Shown in pieces: positions 57,608 to 64,000 of a DNA stretch of 64,000 nucleotides. Each line of letters begins with the position of its first letter. Position 1 is the first letter of the stretch. The translations under genes were made by a program, and so were the position numbers. Below the pieces are notes generated by a model. It was not told where the DNA came from. It did no database searches and was given only the letters and a program-made list of their open reading frames with translations. This DNA comes from Gammaproteobacteria bacterium (GTDB lineage Bacteria; Pseudomonadota; Gammaproteobacteria; Thiohalomonadales; Thiohalomonadaceae): the NCBI GenBank assembly GCA_024709225.1, contig JANJXC010000013.1:1-64000 (forward strand). The letters run 5' to 3'.

Positions 57608-58099
57608 ATGCGTAAATGGCAAGGACTGACGGTATTGTTGCTGGTCTGGCTGACGGACGGTATGGCGGCGGCGGAAGACCGCAAGGACTGGCGTAAAAGC
57701 GGCACCACTGCCGACAAGGTGGAGCAGATCCTCAAGACCCTGCCGTCCACTTCCCATGTGATGCTCGAGGTGGGTGCGCGCTATCAGGACCTGTATTGGG
57801 CCGGCAAGCTGGGGCAGTGGGATTTCGCCGCCTATCAGGTGGAAGAAATCGTCAAGCTGATCGAGATGTTGCAGATCAGCAGCCCCAAGCGTGCGGCCAC
57901 GGCACAGGTATTTCTCGACCATGCGGTCACGGAATTTGATGCTGCCTTGCAGAAGAAGGAGTGGGAGACATTCCAGCATGCCTTCGGTGCCATGCGCGCA
58001 CAGTGCATCGTCTGTCACAACAGCAATGACCATGGTTTCATCGTGCCGCCGGAGCACCCGGTGACGGCGCCCAGCGTGATCCTCAATCTGCCGCGTTGA
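57608..58099 (+). CDS. Periplasmic cytochrome c-like protein (single CXXCH)
   Basis: The 163-residue protein has a signal peptide (LTVLLLVWLTDGMAAAE) and a mostly helical body. One heme-binding motif, CIVCH, lies near residue 137, followed by DHGFIVPPEHPV. The C-terminal heme and helical bundle recall cytochrome c' and related monoheme proteins, but it was not matched with certainty. The likely sixth-ligand residue is not evident. The ATG at 57608 is preferred to the GTG at 57599 and follows GGGCGGG. Its partner oxidase or dehydrogenase is not in the window. Confidence 0.75.
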   Translation: MRKWQGLTVLLLVWLTDGMAAAEDRKDWRKSGTTADKVEQILKTLPSTSHVMLEVGARYQDLYWAGKLGQWDFAAYQVEEIVKLIEMLQISSPKRAATAQVFLDHAVTEFDAALQKKEWETFQHAFGAMRAQCIVCHNSNDHGFIVPPEHPVTAPSVILNLPR

Positions 58100-58158
58100 C
58101 GGCAGAGTCAAAATATCAGGGCCAGGAGGCGAGGTAGCGTGAGCAGTGCGTACGCTGC

Positions 58159-58530
58159 TCACCCGCCGCTGTCTTTCTGGGGCAGGGGACGCTTGTTGCC
58201 TTTCTCGTCCAGGCTGACGAAGCTGACCTGGGTGGAAAACACCAGTTCTTCCTCTCCCGTGTCGAGGCTGTCGGCGTAGACGTTGACGGCGTAGCGCACC
58301 GAGGTAGTGCCCTGATGGGCGCGCTGCACGTCGAAGCGCAGGATGGCGCCCTTGTTCACCCCCTTGCGGAACTCCACCCGATCCATGCCGATGGTGACGA
58401 ACTTGCAGCCGGGATACTCCAGGCTGGCGGCGATCCAGGAGTACTCATCGGTCCACTTCAGCATGTTGCCGCCGAACAGATAGCCGTAATGGTTCAGGTG
58501 TTCGGGCAGGACCAGCTTGTATTGATTCAT
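58159..58530 (-). CDS. YciA-like acyl-CoA thioesterase (hotdog fold)
   Basis: The 123-residue protein has a hotdog thioesterase domain of the YciA/BFIT type: [20 protein letters not shown] with the catalytic GG-containing loop, then the DEYSWIAAS helix and [16 protein letters not shown]. It would hydrolyse acyl-CoA esters in the cytoplasm. The ATG at 58530 has GAGGGA upstream and starts at the family boundary; the track start is 20 codons earlier. It is separated from the metal-efflux genes by a heptamer-arm element. Confidence 0.85.
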   Translation of the reverse strand: MNQYKLVLPEHLNHYGYLFGGNMLKWTDEYSWIAASLEYPGCKFVTIGMDRVEFRKGVNKGAILRFDVQRAHQGTTSVRYAVNVYADSLDTGEEELVFSTQVSFVSLDEKGNKRPLPQKDSGG

Positions 58531-58572
58531 GGCGATGTCCCTCGATGGCGAGGTCGCCATTTTCCCATAAAA

Positions 58573-58703
58573 AGCGGATACAAGTTGCAAGTGACAAGTT
58601 ACAAGCGAACAAATTCGCTGCGCTCATGTTGTTTTGCATTCAAACAACCATGCGCGCAGCGCACTCATACAACTTGTATCTTGTAACTTGTCACTTGCAT
58701 CTG
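58573..58703. repeat. Dispersed heptamer-arm inverted element
   Basis: CGGATACAAGTTGCAAGTGA on the left and CTTGTAACTTGTCACTTGCA on the right form the periodic arms. The core contains AAATTCGCTGCGCTCATG and ATGCGCGCAGCGCACTCAT. It lies between the thioesterase and the His-rich periplasmic protein genes. Confidence 0.9.
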
Positions 58704-58706
58704 ATT

Positions 58707-59168
58707 CTAATGGTGATGATGGTCGTCGTTGCCGTGGCTGTGTTCGGTGGCGATGGCCTTTACCTGGCGCGGCGCCAGCGGCGTGAAGCGGGCCTGCTCG
58801 GCCGGTTGGCCGGCCACGCTGATGCTGAGCACCACGCGCATGGCGGCATCCAGGGCAAATTCACCCTTGCCGGTGAGGCGGTTGTCGCCTGCGGGCGTGA
58901 GGGGGATGGTGCTGCGGTTCTTGCCCACCAGCACGGTGGCGCTGCCGCTGGCGCCGGCACTGGCCACCGGCTGATCGGCGTGGTCGGTGAGGTAGACGGT
59001 AAGCGTGCCTTGCTCCACCACCAGTTCGAAGTGGTGCATGCCGGCCATGCGCATCTGGCCGCCATGCGGTGTGGCGATGGTGTCGAGATATTCGTCGCTG
59101 TGGGCAAAGGCCAGACCGGCGAAGCTCAATGCGGCGGCGGCGAGCAGGGTGTGCAGCAGTTTCATCAT
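58707..59168 (-). CDS. His-rich periplasmic protein of the metal-efflux operon
   Basis: The 153-residue exported protein has a signal peptide (LLHTLLAAAALSFAGLAFA) and one Ig-like beta domain including MHHFELVVEQGTLTVYLTDH. Histidine clusters lie near the N-terminus (HGGQMRMAGMHH) and at the end (HSHGNDDHHHH). It follows the RND transporter gene and probably binds the exported metal in the periplasm. The core resembles the N-terminal domain of the adaptor protein encoded upstream ([20 protein letters not shown]), suggesting one domain used twice. AAGGAGAA precedes the ATG at 59168. Confidence 0.75.
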   Translation of the reverse strand: MMKLLHTLLAAAALSFAGLAFAHSDEYLDTIATPHGGQMRMAGMHHFELVVEQGTLTVYLTDHADQPVASAGASGSATVLVGKNRSTIPLTPAGDNRLTGKGEFALDAAMRVVLSISVAGQPAEQARFTPLAPRQVKAIATEHSHGNDDHHHH

Positions 59169-59190
59169 GGTTCTCCTTGGGTTGGTAGCG

Positions 59191-59223
59191 GATTCAAGAT
59201 TCAATATTTCGAATTTTGAATCC
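59191..59223. repeat. Short 7-bp periodic palindrome
   Basis: CGGATTCAAG and, inverted, TTGAATCCG flank a short AT-rich middle. It resembles the element at 832-892 and lies between the RND transporter and His-rich protein genes. Confidence 0.65.
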
Positions 59224-59234
59224 GATGTCTTTCA

Positions 59235-62200
59235 TCAGTACGCCTCGGCGCGCTGTTCGCCGAGCAGTTGTTGCAGCGGTTTCTCGCCCCACAGCCAGAA
59301 CAGCACCGGGGTGAGCAGGGTATCGAGCAGGGTGGCGCTGACCAGGCCGCCGAAGATCACCACCGCCACCGGGTGCAGGATCTCCTTGCCGGGACTGCCG
59401 CCAGCGAGCAGCAGTGGCACCAGGGCGATGGCGGTGACCAGCGCGGTCATCAGTACCGGCGTCAGTCGCTCCAGCGAGCCGCGCACGATCAGCTCACGGC
59501 CGAAGGCCTCGCCCTCGAAGGCGGCGAGGTTGATGTAGTGGCTGATCTTGAGGATGCCGTTGCGTGCGGCGATGCCGGTGAGGGTGATGAAGCCGATGAG
59601 AGTGGCGACGCTGAGCTGCTCGTCGGCGAGCCACAGCGCGGCCACGCTGCCCACCAGGGCGAGCGGAATGCTGCCGAGGATCATTGCGGTGAGGCGCCAT
59701 GACTTGTAGCGGCTGTACAGCACCACCACCACCAGCAGCAGCGACAGCAGCGACAGGCCCCCGATGAGGCGGGTGGCCTGTTCCTGGGCCTGGAACTGGC
59801 CTTCCAGGCTGTGGAAGTAGCCGGTGGGCAGGCGCTGTGCGGCCAGGGCCGCGCGCACCTGCTGGATCAGCACGCCCAGGTCACGGCCGTCGCTGTTGGC
59901 GGAGAGCACGATACGGCGGCGGCCGTTGTCGCGGCTGATCTGGTTGGGGCCGTCCACCTCCTCGATGGCGGCAACCAGACGCAGCGGCACGTGGCCGGCC
60001 GGTGTCTCGATGAGCAGGTCCGCCAGGGCGTCGCCACCGCGTTGTGCCTCGGGCAGGCGCAGCACCACGTCGAAGCGGCGGTTGCCGTCGATCACCTGTG
60101 CGACGCGGGCACCACCGACCAGGGTCTCCAGCGCGGAGAGCAACTGCGCCGGATTGACGCCGTAGGCGGCGGCGCGCTGATAGTCGAGTCGCACCACCTG
60201 CTGCGGGATCAGTACCTGCTTTTCGATCTGCACGTCGACCAGGCCGGGGATCTGCAGCAGGCGGCCGTGCAGGTCGGCGGCGAGGCCGCGCAGGGTGTCG
60301 AGGTCGTCGCCGAAGACCTTCACCGCGATCTGGGCGCGGATGCCGGACAGCAAGTGATCGAGGCGGTGCGAGATGGGCTGGCCCAGGCTCACCGTGGCCG
60401 GCAGCGGTGCCAGACGCCGGCGGATATCGGTCATGATCTCCTCACGGCCGCGTTGTGAAGGCTCCAGGTCCACCTCCAGTTCGGTGCTGTGCACGCCTTC
60501 GGCGTGCTCGTCCAGTTCGGCACGGCCGGTGCGCCGTCCCACCTGCACCACTTCCGGCACCGCCATCACCAGCCGTTCGGCCAGGGCGCCGATGCGGTTG
60601 GACTCGCTCAGGCTGGTGCCCGGATTGAGCAGGACGCTGATGGTCAGTGTGCCTTCGTTGAAGGACGGCAGAAAGGCGCGCGGCAGGAACGGCACCGCGG
60701 CCGTCGCGCCCAGCACCAGGGCCAGTGCCGCGCCGAGCAGCAGGCGCGGATGGTCGAACGACCAGTACAGCAGCTTGCGATCCCACTGCTTGAGCCTGTG
60801 CACCAGCGGACTGTCGTCGGCCGGCAGATTTTTCATGCGCGGCAGCAGGTAGTAGCACAACACCGGCGTGACGGTGACCGCCACCAGCATGCTGGCCAGG
60901 ATCGACACGATGTAGGCGATGCCGAGCGGGGTGAACAGGCGCCCCTCGATGCCGGGCAGGGCGAACAGCGGCACGAATACCAGCACGATGATCGCGGTGG
61001 CGTAGACGATACCGGAGCGCACCTCGGCGGTGGCGCGGGCGATTACCTGCAGCGCATCGAACGGTGTGCCACGGCTGCGTTGTTCCTTGAGGCGGCGGAA
61101 CACGTTTTCCATGCCCACCACCGCATCATCCACCAGCTCGCCGATGGCGATGGCGAGGCCGCCGAGGGTCATGGTGTTGATGGACAGGCCGAACCAGCGG
61201 AACACCAGCACCGTCATCAGCAGCGACAGTGGAATGGCGGCGAGGGCGATGAAGGTGGTGCGCGTGTTGAGCAGGAACAGGAACAGCACCACCGCCACCA
61301 TGATGGCGCCGTCGCGCAGCGCTTCGCCCACATTGCCGACCGAGGCCTCGATGAAGTCCGCCTGGCGGAACAGGATCTGCGGCTGACCGACACCGTCCGG
61401 CAATGTGCGCGCCAGGTCGGCGAGTGCATCCTCCACCGCGCCGGTGAGCTGCACGGTATCCGCCCCCGGCTGTTTCTGCACCGAGACGATCACCGCCGGC
61501 GCGCCGTTGAAACCGGCATCGCCGCGCTTCACCGCCGCACCGTATTCGGCGCTGGCCACCTGGCGCAGCAGGATCGGCCGATTGTCCTGCCAGGCCACCA
61601 CCAGATTGCGCAGGTCGTCGAGGTGGGTGGTGCGGCCGATGTGACGGATCAGGTATTCGCGCGCCGCGCTGTCGAGAAAGCCGCCGCTGGTGTTCACTGC
61701 GAAGTCGCGCAGCGCGCCCTCCAGCTGTTCCAGCGACACGCCGAGGTCTTCCATGCGCTGCGGATCGGGCCGCACCTGATACTGGCGCACCTCGCCGCCG
61801 ATGGCGATCACCTGGGCCACGCCGGGCAGCGTGAGCAGGCGCGGCCGGATCACCCAGTCGGCGGCCTCGCGCGCCGCCATGGCATCGGCCCCTTCCGCCA
61901 CCGGGATCGCCACCAGCAGTATCTCGCCCATGATGGAGCTGATGGCGCCCATGTGCGGCGTGATGCCGGCGGGGATCTGATCGCGCACCAGGCCGAGACG
62001 CTCCGCCACCTGCTGGCGGTTGAGGTAGACGTCGGTGCCCCAGTCGAACTCCACGAAGACGATGGACAGACCGATGCCCGACACCGAGCGCACGCGCACC
62101 ACGCCGGGCATGCCGTTCATGGCCGACTCGATGGGGAAGGTGACCAGCTGCTCCACCTCCTCCGGCGCCATGCCGTAGGCCTCGGTCATCAGCGTCACCG

Positions 62201-62336
62201 TCGGGCGGTTGAGATCGGGGAATACGTCGATGCCCATCTGGCGCAGGCTGAGCGAGCCCCAGGCCATGAGCAGTACGGCAGCAGTCAGCACCAGCAGGCG
62301 CTGGTGCAGGCTGGCAGTGATCAGTTGGTTGAACAC
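59235..62336 (-). CDS. Heavy-metal RND efflux transporter (CusA/CzcA family)
   Basis: The 1033-residue inner-membrane pump has the 12-helix RND plan with two large periplasmic loops. The opening [20 protein letters not shown] and [19 protein letters not shown] mark the heavy-metal efflux class. The fourth helix reads [19 protein letters not shown], which holds the acidic proton-relay residues. It exports a metal such as copper, silver, zinc or cobalt using the proton gradient. The exact ion is unclear: the Cus-type methionine relay is not obvious. It follows the adaptor gene by 13 bases. The outer-membrane channel gene may lie beyond the window end. Confidence 0.93.
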   Translation of the reverse strand: MFNQLITASLHQRLLVLTAAVLLMAWGSLSLRQMGIDVFPDLNRPTVTLMTEAYGMAPEEVEQLVTFPIESAMNGMPGVVRVRSVSGIGLSIVFVEFDWGTDVYLNRQQVAERLGLVRDQIPAGITPHMGAISSIMGEILLVAIPVAEGADAMAAREAADWVIRPRLLTLPGVAQVIAIGGEVRQYQVRPDPQRMEDLGVSLEQLEGALRDFAVNTSGGFLDSAAREYLIRHIGRTTHLDDLRNLVVAWQDNRPILLRQVASAEYGAAVKRGDAGFNGAPAVIVSVQKQPGADTVQLTGAVEDALADLARTLPDGVGQPQILFRQADFIEASVGNVGEALRDGAIMVAVVLFLFLLNTRTTFIALAAIPLSLLMTVLVFRWFGLSINTMTLGGLAIAIGELVDDAVVGMENVFRRLKEQRSRGTPFDALQVIARATAEVRSGIVYATAIIVLVFVPLFALPGIEGRLFTPLGIAYIVSILASMLVAVTVTPVLCYYLLPRMKNLPADDSPLVHRLKQWDRKLLYWSFDHPRLLLGAALALVLGATAAVPFLPRAFLPSFNEGTLTISVLLNPGTSLSESNRIGALAERLVMAVPEVVQVGRRTGRAELDEHAEGVHSTELEVDLEPSQRGREEIMTDIRRRLAPLPATVSLGQPISHRLDHLLSGIRAQIAVKVFGDDLDTLRGLAADLHGRLLQIPGLVDVQIEKQVLIPQQVVRLDYQRAAAYGVNPAQLLSALETLVGGARVAQVIDGNRRFDVVLRLPEAQRGGDALADLLIETPAGHVPLRLVAAIEEVDGPNQISRDNGRRRIVLSANSDGRDLGVLIQQVRAALAAQRLPTGYFHSLEGQFQAQEQATRLIGGLSLLSLLLVVVVLYSRYKSWRLTAMILGSIPLALVGSVAALWLADEQLSVATLIGFITLTGIAARNGILKISHYINLAAFEGEAFGRELIVRGSLERLTPVLMTALVTAIALVPLLLAGGSPGKEILHPVAVVIFGGLVSATLLDTLLTPVLFWLWGEKPLQQLLGEQRAEAY

Positions 62337-62349
62337 GGCGCGGTCTCCT

Positions 62350-63954
62350 TCAGCGGATCTGTTCCAGCAGCGACGCGCCGCGCACTACCACCCGCTCGCC
62401 GCCGCCCAGGCCGCTGGTGATGGCGATGCGGGCGCCGTCCAGCGCCTCGATACTCACCCGCTGCGGGGTGAAATGCTCGGCACTCTGCTTGAGCCACACG
62501 CGCCACTCGCCACCGGGGCCGCGCGTCACCGCCTCGCGCGGCAGTGCCACGCCTTGCAAGGTGTCGGACAGGCGCGCGAACACGGTGACCTTTTCGTCCA
62601 CCGCCAGCGGCGGCAGCGGCGGCTGCAGTTCGAATTGCAGCGGCACCGCCTGCTGGCGCAGCCGCGTGCCGGCGCCGAGCAGGCGTGCCGGCAGTACCGC
62701 ACCGGAGGCCAGCCGCACGCTGGCGTCCAGGATGCGCGTGGCGAGGGCCGGCTCGTAGGCCAACGCATCCACCCACAGGCGTTGCGGCTGCACGATCTCG
62801 AACAGCGTGTCGCCGGCGGCCACCACGCCGCCGACGCGGGCGGTGGTGTGGCTCACCACCCCAGCGATCGGCGCGGTGAGCGCCTCCTCCCGATACAGGC
62901 CGGCGGCCACGGCGTCACGGCGCCGCTGCAGGCTGCTCACAGCCACTGCGGCGGCATCCAGTTCCTTCTCCGTCACGCTGTCGCGCAACTGCTGCAGCCG
63001 GATCAGTTGCCGTTCCGCCACTTCCAGCTCGCCCTTGATCTCCGCCAGCTGTGCCTCCTTCTCGCCGTGATCGATGGCGGCGGCCAGCGGCACCAGGCGC
63101 GCCAGCATCTGACCCTGGCGCACACCCTGGCCGAGGTGGGGCAGGCCGTCGGGGCCGGCCAGCAGGCGCCCGGCGCGCGGCGCCTGCACCGTGCCGCTGG
63201 CATTGGGATCGGGGATCACATGGCCCATCAGCTCCACGCTGCGCGCCAGCGCCGCCGGCTGCACCGGCAGGGTGCGGATATCCAGCAGGCGCTGGCTCGG
63301 CTTGGGCAGGAACAGGCCGCCGTCGGGCAGCCGCGCGGGCAGCGCGTCGGCGGCAACGATGTTCAGCGGTTCGGCGGCTGCGTGGGTGTGACCTTCATGG
63401 GCATGGCCGTCGGCCAGGGGCAGCAGCAGAAGCAGCACGGCGGGGGCGGCCGCCCGATTCAGGTGGCGGCGGCCGGCCAGCAGGGCCAGGGTGGCCAGCA
63501 GCAGCAAGGCCGTCACGCCGGGCCAGAGCCAGGTGGGAGCGGCGGTCCCGGTCTCCGCCGCCTGCGCGACCTCCAGCGTGGCAATCAACACCTCGTCGAC
63601 GTCACCGACGTGGACGAAGATCATCAGGTTGTGCGTGCCGGCCTGGGCCAGCGGCCCGGCCTCTGCGCGGTAGCTGCCGGGGCCTGTCTCCGTTGCCTCG
63701 ACACTCCACGCGCCCGACTCCAGCACCAGCGTGGCGCCGCTGACGGGGGCGTTGCTGTCCCAGGCGTCCAGCCACAGGGTGAGTGCGCCGTCATGCAGGC
63801 GGCCGAGCAGTTCCAGGCCGGAGCCATGGGCCTCGAAGCGGGGGGCGAGCGGTGCGGTCGGCAGTGCCGGTGCGGCATCGCCGTGGTCGTGGCCCTCATG
63901 GGCCGGCAGTACCGGCGCCCATAGCGCCAGCAGCAGGGGTAAAAAGATACGCAT
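62350..63954 (-). CDS. RND efflux periplasmic adaptor with His-rich N-terminal domain
   Basis: The 534-residue adaptor is longer than typical CusB/CzcB proteins. A signal peptide is followed by HEGHDHGD and an Ig-like domain (about 45-135). A membrane helix ([20 protein letters not shown]), a second short hydrophobic stretch, and another His cluster (GHAHEGHTH) follow. Only from about residue 215 does the fusion-protein core begin, with lipoyl parts ([13 protein letters not shown] and [17 protein letters not shown]), a helical hairpin and beta-barrel. The N-terminal part could sample periplasmic metal. The ATG at 63954 has GAGG 7 bases upstream. It starts the visible efflux operon. Confidence 0.88.
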   Translation of the reverse strand: MRIFLPLLLALWAPVLPAHEGHDHGDAAPALPTAPLAPRFEAHGSGLELLGRLHDGALTLWLDAWDSNAPVSGATLVLESGAWSVEATETGPGSYRAEAGPLAQAGTHNLMIFVHVGDVDEVLIATLEVAQAAETGTAAPTWLWPGVTALLLLATLALLAGRRHLNRAAAPAVLLLLLPLADGHAHEGHTHAAAEPLNIVAADALPARLPDGGLFLPKPSQRLLDIRTLPVQPAALARSVELMGHVIPDPNASGTVQAPRAGRLLAGPDGLPHLGQGVRQGQMLARLVPLAAAIDHGEKEAQLAEIKGELEVAERQLIRLQQLRDSVTEKELDAAAVAVSSLQRRRDAVAAGLYREEALTAPIAGVVSHTTARVGGVVAAGDTLFEIVQPQRLWVDALAYEPALATRILDASVRLASGAVLPARLLGAGTRLRQQAVPLQFELQPPLPPLAVDEKVTVFARLSDTLQGVALPREAVTRGPGGEWRVWLKQSAEHFTPQRVSIEALDGARIAITSGLGGGERVVVRGASLLEQIR

Positions 63955-64000
63955 GATGATCCTCGTCGGGTACGGAAATAAAACATCCATACGACAGGAC

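Noticed and set aside
63955-64000. Window end beyond the adaptor gene
   Set aside because: Only 46 bases remain upstream of the adaptor start; no feature other than its leader can be supported.

Overview
The window is a GC-rich bacterial chromosome segment, almost certainly from a gammaproteobacterium. Its gene repertoire (LptF/LptG, HolC, PepA, ValS, UPF0149/YgfB type protein, MotY-like protein, TIGR03545/TIGR03546 pair, CusA/CzcA efflux) and the REP-type palindromes fit an environmental lineage near the Chromatiales or similar sulfur/iron-cycle groups. The sequence alone does not fix genus or species. No rRNA, tRNA, CRISPR array or prophage was seen.

Region 1 (1-8.1 kb) is a membrane-lipid cluster: a PAP2 phosphatase, two family-4 glycosyltransferases, a fused PlsC-GNAT acyltransferase resembling the bifunctional ornithine-lipid synthase OlsF, and a divergent COG2908 metallophosphoesterase of the LpxH/PlcP type. 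Three upstream sequences have the 11-bp periodic heptamers of Pho boxes. A Crp/Fnr regulator and a small coupled gene follow. Region 2 (8.1-16.4 kb) is the Pst phosphate system: pstS, a lipoprotein gene, pstC, pstA, pstB, a tandem REPIN array and phoU, with clear Pho boxes before pstS and pstC. Together these suggest a phosphate-starvation locus combining high-affinity uptake with replacement of phospholipids by glycolipids and ornithine lipids.

Region 3 (16.4-21 kb) is accessory DNA. It holds decayed duplicated repeats, an Rnk/GreA-C-like protein, a 31-residue basic peptide gene, a DUF3185 protein, an extra methionine aminopeptidase flanked by integron-cassette-like ends, and an AT-richer two-gene module of unknown function (HEPN-like plus winged-helix proteins) bracketed by 48-bp direct repeats. 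This module is the best candidate for an undescribed, possibly defensive, system.

Region 4 (21-47.8 kb) is mostly core: a MacAB-like ABC exporter, Sel1 protein, diguanylate cyclase, UPF0149 protein, hemerythrin, valS-holC-pepA, lptFG, carbonic anhydrase, RDD protein, LtaS/OpgB-type sulfatase-fold enzyme, PAP2 phosphatase, purL and the TIGR03545/03546 pair. Region 5 (47.9-64 kb) has a MITE with target-site duplication, a PQQ-type sugar dehydrogenase, a MotY-like protein, argG, two tandem PAS-GGDEF-EAL proteins, gloA, a cytochrome c, an acyl-CoA thioesterase and a heavy-metal RND efflux operon.

A recurrent intergenic element with 7-bp periodic arms (about ten copies, some expanded into pure heptamer arrays) runs through the window. 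In several places it supplies the last codons and stop codon of the adjacent gene.
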